A stretch of 64,000 nucleotides of DNA from contig CAXNJM010000002.1 in NCBI GenBank assembly GCA_964202895.1, forward strand, positions 1-64,000. The letters are read 5' to 3'. The notes beneath the pieces were generated by a model. That model saw nothing but the letters and a program-made list of their open reading frames with translations, was not told the origin of the DNA and ran no database searches. The position numbers and the translations under genes are program-made. The stretch comes from JAJTDS01 sp964202895 (lineage in GTDB: Bacteria > Pseudomonadota > Alphaproteobacteria > Rickettsiales > UBA1997). This document shows, piece by piece, positions 9,619 through 18,098 of this stretch (positions within the stretch are counted from its first letter, which is position 1; each line of letters begins with the position of its first letter).

Positions 9619-9982
9619 TTAAGTGCCACAAAAAGTGTTTAGCACTCTTTCGTGTTCTTGCGGTGGTGAGTAGTATTTGTGGTATTTTTTATTTTCCGTG
9701 AAAGGGTTTTGGATTGCTTGTAAAAATTCATTAAATTCACTGTAATCATTTTTAAAAACTGATTGTTGAATTATGTCGGCGATGATGTGATTTCTAGCTA
9801 TTAAAATCGGATTTACTTTATCCATTGCGGTGGCAATTTCATTGAGTTCGGAGCTTTCTTTTTTTAAGCGATTTTGCCATTTTTCTTGCCAATCAAGATA
9901 TTTTTTATCTGCTACATAAAAGCTGGTCTTTTTAGTGTTTTCTTGACTGCTTTCTTGAGTGCTTTCTGGCATTAAAACTTTG
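9619..9982 (-). pseudogene. Duplicated 3' fragment of selO (364 bp)
   Basis: This stretch matches the last 364 bp of the full selO gene (12425-12788) collinearly with a constant offset of 2806 bases and no gaps. I counted about 16 mismatches, roughly 96% identity, and the first 140 bases are identical. It encodes only the last 120 residues of SelO, up to the same TFCGT terminus. An open frame extends upstream to 10092 through a GC-rich palindrome, but that start is not that of selO, so I treat it as a fragment. Confidence 0.93.
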
Positions 9983-9983
9983 T

Positions 9984-10045
9984 TTGGTATATGGGGAACC
10001 CCGCAAGGTGGGGCAAGGCTCGTGCCCCGTATATAATTTATAAAT
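9984..10045 (+). repeat. GC-rich palindromic element, left inverted copy
   Basis: The sequence running through ggggaaccccgcaaggtggg and ctcgtgccccgta is very GC-rich in an AT-rich setting and contains internal palindromes such as ggggaacccc. An inverted copy lies at 12234-12293, so the two bracket the restriction-modification pair. Read through as protein it gives RGTSLAPPCGVPHIP in the minus-strand frame that continues into the selO fragment. Confidence 0.85.
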
Positions 10046-10075
10046 ACATACAAAAGCCCATTGGGTTTTGGTATA

Positions 10076-11130
10076 TTAAATTTTTTCAACAATTTCTTTT
10101 ATAACTTCTTCAGGTTTTCTAATTTTATCTTCATCAATAAGTTGATAAACTCTATTTTTTGCTATAAAGATATTATTTCTTTTTAGTTTTGGGTCTCTTC
10201 CAATGGTAGCAAGATTAAAGTTATAAAATTTACCTTGTTTTAAATTAAATTTACCAAATATGCTATTAGATAAATAAACATCGGTAGTGCATTCAATATA
10301 AATTTTCTTCTTTTTGGTGATTAGTTTAAAGCTTCCAGCGATATGAAATTTAGAAATCTCCTCTCTTTCTGCTTTTATGCCATTCGCTATTTCAATAAAA
10401 ATATCTTCATCTAGATTTTTAAATTCTTGGATTTTTAAAACATCTTTTCTAATGCCATTAGCAGAATAAAATGAAGTTAATTTTTTTCTTCAAATAAATT
10501 GGTTTCATACATATTCATACCTCTTTCAAAGGGAAAAGAAAAATTTTCTAGATCTTGACTTGTTAAAATAAACTCAATTTTACATTCGGCATTTAAATTA
10601 GAAAATTTTTGAAAAATAGTGCTTTTTTCTTTATCTTCAACTTCTTTTAAAAACATACCTGTTAAATCGGTTGTTTTGGGATTGTTGTTTAGTGTATCGG
10701 ATCTTAAAGAAGCATAAATCATATAAATTTGTTTGTTTTTTGCGGATCTTTTGATGGTGTTGTATTGTTCCTCGGTTAGACCAATCCAGCGATCATTCTC
10801 GGAAGTGTTTTTAATTTCTATAAAAACTTGAGGCTCTCTAAGAGTGCTATTTTCTACGATTTCAACTATATCTGGCTCGTCCCTGACTTCGTTATTGCCT
10901 TTTATATCAAAATCTAAAATATATTTTTTATTTGGGTTAAATTCTGTTAATATTTTTTCAATTCCAATTTCTGTTAATTTGCCGAGTGTAAAGGCATCTA
11001 AAACTGCACCTAAGCCTCTTGGCTCTCCAGTAGTTCTGCCTGTTGTATTTTTAGTTGGATCTATGTAGTAATTTGTTCCAAATTCAAAAACTCTTTTAAA
11101 ATCGTCTAAATTCAATTTAAAATACTGCAT
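10076..11130 (-). pseudogene. Type II restriction endonuclease partner, frameshifted at an A7 run
   Basis: The first part (11130 down to 10477, 217 residues) carries a PD-(D/E)xK-like site, DEPDIVEIVE followed by VFIEIKN, and lies 4 bases downstream of a C5 cytosine methyltransferase, the usual layout of a type II pair. It stops just after a run of seven A on the coding strand (T7 at 10481-10487). In the next frame an open stretch of about 130 codons continues from TSFYSANGIRKDV to EIVEKI and stops at 10076. A one-base change in the A7 run would join them into a protein of about 350 residues. The recognition sequence cannot be read from the sequence. The nuclease is either dead, phase-variable or a sequencing error. 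Confidence 0.75.
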
Positions 11131-11134
11131 AAAA

Positions 11135-12142
11135 TTATAAAATTGCCTGTAAGATATTTTTGGCTATTGCTTCCACAACTGGCAAGGATATTGAATTTCC
11201 AGCCTGTTTATACTGATTGCTTCTATTTACAGTTTTTGGGAAGGTAAAATTTGGGGGAAAGCCTTGCAATCTAATGCATTCCATTGGCACTAATTTTCTT
11301 ATGCCTTTTTTGTCTTTAATGATTGGTACATTATGGCCTCCTGTTCCCATATTTGCAGTAAGTGTTGGGCAAACTTCGCTTTTATTTTCTCTAGTATAGA
11401 CTCTTCGCCATTGATATGCTGTATTTTCTTTAATTATATCATTTTTAATTTTCTCAAAAAGAGGTTTATCGTTGTAATAATAGTAATTATCAACCTCTGT
11501 TTTTTCTAAAATATCGATTAATTTTTGGGTTAATTTTTGAGGCTTAGGAAATTCAAACTTATCGTGCTCGTCTTTATTTTTGAAGCCTAAAATATAAAGC
11601 CTCTCTCTGTTTTGCGGTAAGTTTCCATATTCCATGGTATTTAGAACTTTTTCCTTTACAAAATAACCCTGCTTCTTAATTAGTTCTTTTATGTAGTTGT
11701 AGGTTTCTCCTTTATCGTGAGAATATAAATTTTTGACATTTTCTAAAAAAATTACCTTTGGTTGTTTTATTTTTATAATTTCAATAATATTAAAAATTAA
11801 GTCTCCCCTATCTTTGTCATCAAAGCCTTTGCGATAACCAGCTATACTGAAAGGCTGACAAGGAAACCCGCCACATAAAATGTCATGCTCTGGAATATCT
11901 TTTGGATCGATTTTGGTGATATCTTTGTTGAATAAATTTTTATCTACAAAAAGATCCTCCTCAAATAAATCGGGGCTAATTTTTTGAAAATTATATTTAT
12001 AAGTTAATCTTGCTTGTTGATCTATTTCGCTGGCAAAAACACACTTGGATCCTTGTCTATGAAGAGCAAAATGAAAGCCACCGATTCCTGCAAATAAATC
12101 AATAAATTTTATGTCATTGATATTTGTCTCTTTTTTTGTCAT
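11135..12142 (-). CDS. DNA (cytosine-5-)-methyltransferase
   Basis: Transfers a methyl group from S-adenosylmethionine to C5 of cytosine in a specific site, protecting host DNA from the partner nuclease. The 335-residue protein has the family motifs in order: FIDLFAGIGGFHFAL (SAM binding), GGFPCQPFSIAGYRKGF with the catalytic Cys, FLENVKNL, QNRERLYILGF, and the C-terminal QAGNSISLPV. It appears intact. The gene precedes the nuclease gene on the same strand and lies within the segment inserted into the selO 3' end. Confidence 0.95.
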   Translation of the reverse strand: MTKKETNINDIKFIDLFAGIGGFHFALHRQGSKCVFASEIDQQARLTYKYNFQKISPDLFEEDLFVDKNLFNKDITKIDPKDIPEHDILCGGFPCQPFSIAGYRKGFDDKDRGDLIFNIIEIIKIKQPKVIFLENVKNLYSHDKGETYNYIKELIKKQGYFVKEKVLNTMEYGNLPQNRERLYILGFKNKDEHDKFEFPKPQKLTQKLIDILEKTEVDNYYYYNDKPLFEKIKNDIIKENTAYQWRRVYTRENKSEVCPTLTANMGTGGHNVPIIKDKKGIRKLVPMECIRLQGFPPNFTFPKTVNRSNQYKQAGNSISLPVVEAIAKNILQAIL

Positions 12143-12233
12143 TGTTTTTTTATTTTTTAAACTTTTTATTAAGTAAAAATTTTTTATTTCTTAGATGGTG
12201 GCATATCAAAGTCCTCTGGACCTTGATATATAT

Positions 12234-12293
12234 TATAAATATTTTACGGGGCACGAGCCCCGCCCCGCCTCGCGGGGTTCCCCACATACCAAA
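12234..12293 (-). repeat. GC-rich palindromic element, right inverted copy
   Basis: This is the reverse complement of the element at 9984-10045, with a few changes (the core reads acggggcacgagccccgccc on the plus strand). It lies 91 bases upstream of the methyltransferase start and downstream of the intact selo stop codon, marking the far side of the inserted segment. Confidence 0.85.
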
Positions 12294-12424
12294 GCATATA
12301 CCAAGGCAAAATTTTTCAAGCTTGAAGTGGCTTTGGTATATTATAACTAGCGAGCTGAATTTTGCAAAGGAGTTTTTATAAAACAAGATATTTATTTATC
12401 TGTAAGAAATTGTGAAAAATCGAT

Positions 12425-13912
12425 TTAAGTGCCACAAAAAGTGTTTAGCACTCTTTCGTGTTCTTGCGGTGGTGAGTAGTATTTGTGGTATTTTTTATTT
12501 TCCGTGAAAGGGTTTTGGATTGCTTGTAAAAATTCATTAAATTCACTGTAATCATTTTTAAAAACTGACTTTTTAATTATATTGGCGATAATGTGATTTC
12601 TTGCTATTAAAATCGGATTTACTTTATCCATTGCGGTGGCAATTTCATTGAGTTCGGAGCTTTCTTTTTTTAAGCGATTTTGCCATTTTTCTTGCCAATC
12701 AAGATATTTTCTATCTGCCACATAAAAACTAGTCTTTTTAGTGTTCTCTTGACTGCTTTCTTGAATGCTTTCTGGCAGTAAGATTTTGCTTAAAATTCTA
12801 AAGCCATTGGTAAAATCAATTTTATTGTCTTCTAATATTTTTAAAAAATCATCGATTAAATTTTTATCTTCTTGATTGTTCTTAAAGCTTGAAATCCCTA
12901 GCTTTTTAGACATTTTTTGATAATAGATTTTATCAAATAAAACTGCAAATTGATTCAGCTCCGTTTCCACTGCTTTGACGGCTTCTTTGATATCATTGTT
13001 TATTAGCGGTAAAAGAGCTTCAGCAAACTTGATTAAATTCCATAAAATAATGTTTTTTTGATTAGAAAAGCTATATCTTCCGCTTTTATCAATAAAGCTA
13101 AAAACCTTATTGCTTTCATATTCGTCAATAAAGGCACAGGGCCCATAATCTAGGGTTTGACCAGATATTGCAATATTGTCAGTATTCATAACCCCGTGAA
13201 TGAAGCCAACTGATATCCAAGAGGTAATAAGCTCTGCTTGCAACTTCATTACTGATTTTAACAAATAAAGATATTTATCATTTTGATGGCTATATTCTGG
13301 GAAATGCCTGTCAATGGCATAATCTGCCAAGATTTTGAGGTTTTTTATGTCGTTTCTGCAAGCGAAATATTCAAAGGTTCCAACTCTAATATGGCTTTTA
13401 GCGATTCTAGTAATGATGCTTGCGGGCAAGAATTCATCTCTTTGAATGAATTCATCTGATTTTATGATTGCAAGAGATCTGGTGGTGGGAATTTTAAGAT
13501 AATGCATCGCCTCGCTAACGATATATTCTCTAATCGCAGAGTTTAAGGGGCATTTGCCGTCGCCATTTCTAGAAAAAAAACTTCTACCCGAGCCTTTCAG
13601 TTGAATATCGTGTAGGATATTATTTTTGTCTTTTATTTCTCCTAATAAAACAGCCCTTCCATCGCCCAATTGGGGCACAAAATGACCAAATTGATGCCCG
13701 GCATAAGCCAGAGAAATTGGCTTAGAATTAGGCAATAATTCATTGCCAGAAAAAATATCAACTAAATATTTTGCATCCTCGCCTATTTTAATACCTAGCT
13801 CCGTGGCTAATTTTTGGTTAAATGCAATTAATTGCGGATTTTTAATCTTATCGGGCTGTTGTTCTTTGTAAAAATCGCCACCTAATTGATGATAAGAATT
13901 AGTGATTTTCAT
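12425..13912 (-). CDS. selO: Protein adenylyltransferase SelO (YdiU family)
   Basis: SelO is a pseudokinase-fold enzyme that transfers AMP to proteins and is linked to redox defence. The 495-residue protein shows the N-terminal family block (SLAYAGHQFGHFVPQLGDGRA), the flipped-nucleotide-binding loop GSGRSFFSRNGDGKC, and MNTDNIAISG with the catalytic/metal Asn-Asp pattern. The C-terminus ends in TFCGT, so the penultimate redox residue is Cys rather than selenocysteine. The stop of msrAB and the start of selO adjoin (13912/13913), so they are likely one operon. The last 364 bp are duplicated at 9619-9982. Confidence 0.93.
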   Translation of the reverse strand: MKITNSYHQLGGDFYKEQQPDKIKNPQLIAFNQKLATELGIKIGEDAKYLVDIFSGNELLPNSKPISLAYAGHQFGHFVPQLGDGRAVLLGEIKDKNNILHDIQLKGSGRSFFSRNGDGKCPLNSAIREYIVSEAMHYLKIPTTRSLAIIKSDEFIQRDEFLPASIITRIAKSHIRVGTFEYFACRNDIKNLKILADYAIDRHFPEYSHQNDKYLYLLKSVMKLQAELITSWISVGFIHGVMNTDNIAISGQTLDYGPCAFIDEYESNKVFSFIDKSGRYSFSNQKNIILWNLIKFAEALLPLINNDIKEAVKAVETELNQFAVLFDKIYYQKMSKKLGISSFKNNQEDKNLIDDFLKILEDNKIDFTNGFRILSKILLPESIQESSQENTKKTSFYVADRKYLDWQEKWQNRLKKESSELNEIATAMDKVNPILIARNHIIANIIKKSVFKNDYSEFNEFLQAIQNPFTENKKYHKYYSPPQEHERVLNTFCGT

Positions 13913-14917
13913 TTAGAATTCCCAGTCTTTTCTAATGCTGTGGCAGGTGTAGCCATTTGGGTTTTTCGATAAATAATTCTGATGATATTCTTCTGCTTTA
14001 TAAAATTTATCGAATTTTTCTAGGCTAGTGACAATTTTTTTTGGAAACAGCCCTGATTTATTGGCTTTGTCGATTAAATCTTGTGCTGTTTTTTTCTGCT
14101 CCTCATTTGAGTAAAAAATGGCACTTCTATATTGAGTGCCAATATCATTTCCTTGCTTGTTTAAAGTGGTTGGATCGTGAATTTTAAAAAAGAATCTCAG
14201 AATTTTTTCATAAGAAATTTTTGCAGGGTCAAAGGTAATTTCTATAGATTCGGCATGGTTGCTGATTCCCGAGCTTACAATTTCATAGGTTGGGTTCGGT
14301 ATATTGCCACCACTATAGCCATTTACAACATCGATTACCCCTGTTAATTTAGAAAATAAGTCTTCCATCCCCCAGAAACAGCCTCCACTGACTATTGCTT
14401 TTTGATATTTTACCGCTTTTTGTTCATCAAAAATCTTTAAATATTCTTCATAGCCTTCTTTTTTTAGATTCTCTTTAGGGATAAATCGCAACGATGCGGA
14501 GTTAATGCAATAGCGGGCTCCCCCTTTATTTTTTGGACCATCGCTAAAAATGTGCCCTAGATGGATGTCTGAATCTTTTGATCTTGCCTCGGTTCTGCTC
14601 ATTCCGTGAGAGTAATCGGTTTTTTCTTTTATTGAATTATCGTTGATGGGCTTTGTAAAGCTTGGCCAGCCAGTGCCAGAATCAAATTTATCTTTCGAAG
14701 AAAAAAGTGGCTTACCGCTTAGAACATCAACATAAATGCCTTCTGCTTTGTTGTTCCAATATTCATTATCAAATGCCCTTTCAGTGCCATTTTGAAAGAT
14801 TACATTTTTTTGCAATTCAGTTAAATTTTTATCATTATTCATAATATTGCTCGCTATAATAGTGTTGTTATTAAAAAGAAGTAATAACAACATTAAACCA
14901 GTTGTTTTAAGATTCAT
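13913..14917 (-). CDS. msrAB: Secreted MsrB-MsrA bifunctional methionine sulfoxide reductase
   Basis: Repairs both methionine-R- and -S-sulfoxide in proteins. Residues 1-23 look like a signal peptide (LLLLLFNNNT IIAS), so it probably acts in the periplasm. The MsrB domain (about 30-150) has GTGWPSFTKP and the catalytic Cys137 in RYCINS; its zinc CxxC pairs are absent. The MsrA domain (about 170-330) has the catalytic GCFWG at Cys180. The domain order B then A is one of the known fusion types. It lies directly upstream of selO, and the pairing of protein repair with SelO suggests a shared oxidative-stress role. Confidence 0.94.
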   Translation of the reverse strand: MNLKTTGLMLLLLLFNNNTIIASNIMNNDKNLTELQKNVIFQNGTERAFDNEYWNNKAEGIYVDVLSGKPLFSSKDKFDSGTGWPSFTKPINDNSIKEKTDYSHGMSRTEARSKDSDIHLGHIFSDGPKNKGGARYCINSASLRFIPKENLKKEGYEEYLKIFDEQKAVKYQKAIVSGGCFWGMEDLFSKLTGVIDVVNGYSGGNIPNPTYEIVSSGISNHAESIEITFDPAKISYEKILRFFFKIHDPTTLNKQGNDIGTQYRSAIFYSNEEQKKTAQDLIDKANKSGLFPKKIVTSLEKFDKFYKAEEYHQNYLSKNPNGYTCHSIRKDWEF

Positions 14918-15342
14918 CGGAAATAAAAATATTTAAGTAGTAAATTTGTGAAATAATAATGCTATCAACTAATAATTGCAAATCCTCGCTAATAATCAAT
15001 CGATTTTATTTTGTTGCCGTTAGCAGAGAGTTCGAAGCCAACTCACCCGTCATCCTGCACGAAGCGAAGCAAAGTTGCAGGATCTATTGCTTTTCTGGAT
15101 CCTGCAACTTCGTGCAGGATGACGGAACTAAAACACTCGTCATGCCGTTGAAAAACGGCACCCAGAAATAATATGGCGGATGCTCTAAATATTGCCATTA
15201 TTAAATCGGCATCAAAAAACTTGATTTTAATCATTGTTAAGTTTATAAACTTTTATGAATGGATAATCTTTGCCAACACTAGAACAAGTCAGCAAAAAAG
15301 CCTATTCTTATAAAAGAATTATTTCCCAATATTTAATTAGTA
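14918..15342. repeat. Intergenic repeat region with a long nested hairpin
   Basis: No gene is seen. A perfect 17-bp inverted repeat (15048-15064 with 15108-15124) encloses a second 11-bp one (15074-15084 with 15098-15108) around the cctgcaac/gttgcagg words. At 15138-15168 follows the core cgtcatgccgttgaaaaacg, also found at 27.5, 32.2, 32.4 and 35.9 kb. The leader gagttcgaagccaactcac at about 15028 also precedes the copy at 35.87 kb, so the two belong to one composite repeat. The ends hold the divergent promoters of msrAB and the flavoprotein gene. Confidence 0.85.
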
Positions 15343-16341
15343 ATGATTAATAAAATGCAAAATAAAAAAATAGCCATAATAGGAGCTGGAATATCAGGGC
15401 TTACAGTCGCTAAAGAGTTATCAAAACTTAATGAAGTAACTATTTTTGATAAATCTAGAGGAGTTGGCGGAAGAATGGCGACAAAAAGAATTGATGATTA
15501 TCATTTTGATCACGGAGCCCAGTTTTTTACTGCTAAAAGTCAGGAATTTAAAGAATTTTGCAACAAAGCAAAAAATGATAAAATAATTGAAGAATGGAAT
15601 TGTGATTTTGTAGAAATAACAGGGAATAAAATCAGTAAAAAATATCAATTTAATAATGATAAGCCTCATTTTGTAGCAAAGCCACAAATGAATAGTTTGT
15701 GTAAATATATTGCCAAAGATCTTAATATTTTACTAGGTAAACAAGTTAAGTCTATCAATTTTGATGATAAAAAATGGCGCTTAAAAACAGTTGAAGATGA
15801 AATTTTTAATAATTTTGACTATTTAATTCTGGCAATTCCCTCTCATCAGGTCATTAATTTGCTACCAAAAAATTTTAAATATTTTGATATTGTCTCAAGC
15901 ATAAGAATGTCTAGTTGCTTTACCTTAATGCTTGGTTTTAAAGAAAAATTATCAATCGAATTTGATGCAGGTTTAGTGAAAGAATCAAACATTAGCTGGA
16001 TATCCGTTAATAGCTCTAAACCAGAAAGACCAAAAGGATTTTCTTTGATTGTTAATTCTAGCAATAAATGGGCCGATGAAAATATTGAAGAAGATTTAGA
16101 AATTATAAAAGAAAAAATGATTATTTCTTTAGGGCAGATAATTGATTTTGATATAAGTAATCTAAGTTGCCAAAATATTCATCGCTGGAGATATGCAAAT
16201 GCAACTTTAAGAACAGGAGATAAATCGCTTTTTGACCCAAATTTAAATCTAGGAATTTGTGGAGATTGGTTGATTTCAGGGAGAGTTGAAAATGCCTTTT
16301 TAAGCGGATTAGATTTATATAAAACATTAATTAATGCCTAG
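15343..16341 (+). CDS. FAD-dependent amine-oxidase/renalase-like flavoprotein
   Basis: The 332-residue protein begins with a Rossmann FAD-binding motif, IIGAGISGLTVAKEL, followed by KSRGVGGRMATKR and DHGAQFFTA, the hallmarks of the renalase-like COG3380 group. The C-terminal GDWLISGRVENAFLSG is the second FAD-contact segment. Homologues are often found beside photolyase, DUF2256 and DUF3429 genes in light- or singlet-oxygen-induced clusters, and DUF2256 and DUF3429 genes do follow here. The substrate is unknown. A second ATG four codons in (15355) is an alternative start. Confidence 0.88.
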   Translation: MINKMQNKKIAIIGAGISGLTVAKELSKLNEVTIFDKSRGVGGRMATKRIDDYHFDHGAQFFTAKSQEFKEFCNKAKNDKIIEEWNCDFVEITGNKISKKYQFNNDKPHFVAKPQMNSLCKYIAKDLNILLGKQVKSINFDDKKWRLKTVEDEIFNNFDYLILAIPSHQVINLLPKNFKYFDIVSSIRMSSCFTLMLGFKEKLSIEFDAGLVKESNISWISVNSSKPERPKGFSLIVNSSNKWADENIEEDLEIIKEKMIISLGQIIDFDISNLSCQNIHRWRYANATLRTGDKSLFDPNLNLGICGDWLISGRVENAFLSGLDLYKTLINA

Positions 16342-16391
16342 TCATTGATAAGGTTCGTCATATTTTATCTTTAAATCTCAGAGTATTTATT

Positions 16392-18077
16392 TTATTGCCA
16401 AAACCTTTGATTAAAGATTTCTTTTTCGAGAACTTTTAGCTCATTATTCTCTTTAAAAATAATATATTTAACTCCAGTTGCTTGGTTTATAGTTTCAAAT
16501 TCAATTTGAATGTTATTTTTGATGTAATTTTGCTTGTCATTGACTATTCTAAAACCCGCATGTTGAAAAAAATGGGGCCTAAAATGATATCTAGAATCAG
16601 CAGAAGCAAGGTTGCCAGTGCTAAAAAATGATGATCCGGCAATCATTTTATGTTTACCATCAAAACATGGAGTAGAAAAATCTTTATAGTAAGAATGAAT
16701 TTTAAAGCCTTTTAATGGATGAAAATCATCTTCAAGCCATTGCCAAACATTGCCATGTATGTCGTGTAGATTATTTTCGGTGTGCTTATTGATATTTACA
16801 GCATTTTCACTTAAATTTTGTAGATTAAAATTGAAATTATTGTGAAATTGACTATTGATAGGGTCGGTTTCAAAATCTTGTAAAGCTCGGTGTTCAGCTT
16901 CAAAGGGAAGCCTGTAATTTTTGCCATCTAGCTCCGATTTATACCTACAAAATGCCTTTGCTTCGTAATGATTTACAATTACTGGATAATCCCACTGCAT
17001 ATCAATGATATCAAAACAGCTTCTTAATTTAAATAAATTAGAGTCTTTAGGGCCATTTGCAACCCAGAATGTTGGATGATAGGTGTTTCTAAATTTTCGC
17101 CAAGAAAGACCATTATCGCACCAATATTTGTCAATATAATAGCCATCATCTTTAACAAATTCAAAGAATTCACCATTGCTGATTAAATATTGACTAACAT
17201 CGAAATTGTTAACCTTTCTTGTATCAAGACCGTATTCGTTGTCCCATCCATAGGTTGTGATGTCTTTTTTTCCGATATGAACTACTTTAGATTCAATGCT
17301 GAGTAATTCATTCTCAGGATAATCAATTTCAACTAGAGGAAATGGATTTTCTTGTTGACGATGAGTTGGTTCTGTAAAATATTTAGGATTTCTAATGTGC
17401 TCTATCTGCATTTCCCTAATTAACACACTAGATGTTTCTAGGTGTATTCTTTCATGTTCAAAGGACATTAGCAGTGACCAGAGAGGGGTTTTGTCAAGAG
17501 GGGTTTTGTCAAGTGTGGTTTTAGCGGATATTTTTGTTGTAAATAATTGCTCGTTTTTATTGATAATATCAGTGACCAAATTATAAGCTTCCTCCCGATA
17601 GGTGAAGACTTCTTCCAGAGTTGGCCAGTTAATTTTGCCATCTTGAGTGTTGACATCCCAAGTCATTTCGTCTACTCCAGTTTCGAAAATATTTTCAAAT
17701 TCCTTGTTCACACCTTTGTTAATTAAGCCTGCTAATAACATTTTATTAACATAAAACGAGGCTACATGGCCGTAGTAAAATATTAGAGGGTGCCTTAATG
17801 AGTGATAAGGTGTTTGATAAAATGATTCCTTATATTTAAGGCTTGAGAATAAAACTTCAGTTAAAAGCCAGCAATTATTGAAATATTTTAAATATTCTTC
17901 CTTGCCAGAATTGATATTTAATGATTGCAAAGATATTATTTTGTTGTTTATAATTGAGTGTTTAGAGTAATTTTTATCAATGTAATGCGGTAAGATTTCT
18001 TCTATTTCTGTAAAATTAATTGCTTCAAACCTTTTTGCAAAGCTTTTTGCGATTGGTAAAACTATTTTAGATTTCAT
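16392..18077 (-). CDS. ovoA: OvoA-like 5-histidylcysteine sulfoxide synthase, no methyltransferase domain
   Basis: OvoA is a non-haem iron enzyme that couples cysteine to the imidazole of histidine, the first step to ovothiol. The 561-residue protein has an N-terminal DinB-like domain with probable iron ligands in YYGHVASFY (His104) and FEHERIHLE (His208, His212). A formylglycine-generating-enzyme-like domain follows (YRLPFEAEHRA, HGNVWQWLEDDF, AGFRIV). Typical OvoA is about 700 residues with a SAM methyltransferase domain at the end; here only a tail of about 25 residues follows. A 15-bp in-frame tandem duplication (17484-17513) repeats DKTPL. EgtB-type ergothioneine synthase is the alternative; the RHPLIFYYGH region favours OvoA. 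Confidence 0.82.
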   Translation of the reverse strand: MKSKIVLPIAKSFAKRFEAINFTEIEEILPHYIDKNYSKHSIINNKIISLQSLNINSGKEEYLKYFNNCWLLTEVLFSSLKYKESFYQTPYHSLRHPLIFYYGHVASFYVNKMLLAGLINKGVNKEFENIFETGVDEMTWDVNTQDGKINWPTLEEVFTYREEAYNLVTDIINKNEQLFTTKISAKTTLDKTPLDKTPLWSLLMSFEHERIHLETSSVLIREMQIEHIRNPKYFTEPTHRQQENPFPLVEIDYPENELLSIESKVVHIGKKDITTYGWDNEYGLDTRKVNNFDVSQYLISNGEFFEFVKDDGYYIDKYWCDNGLSWRKFRNTYHPTFWVANGPKDSNLFKLRSCFDIIDMQWDYPVIVNHYEAKAFCRYKSELDGKNYRLPFEAEHRALQDFETDPINSQFHNNFNFNLQNLSENAVNINKHTENNLHDIHGNVWQWLEDDFHPLKGFKIHSYYKDFSTPCFDGKHKMIAGSSFFSTGNLASADSRYHFRPHFFQHAGFRIVNDKQNYIKNNIQIEFETINQATGVKYIIFKENNELKVLEKEIFNQRFWQ

Positions 18078-18098
18078 GATTAAATTCTTTATAATTAG

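Noticed and set aside
9398..9622. A 74-residue plus-strand frame after mrr
   Set aside because: It starts inside the 3' end of mrr, ends exactly at the selO fragment border, resembles no family and is Lys/Asn-rich as chance AT-rich frames are.
12150..12386. Minus-strand 78-residue frame between selO and the methyltransferase
   Set aside because: Most of its residues are the translation of the GC-rich palindromic element; no independent coding signal.
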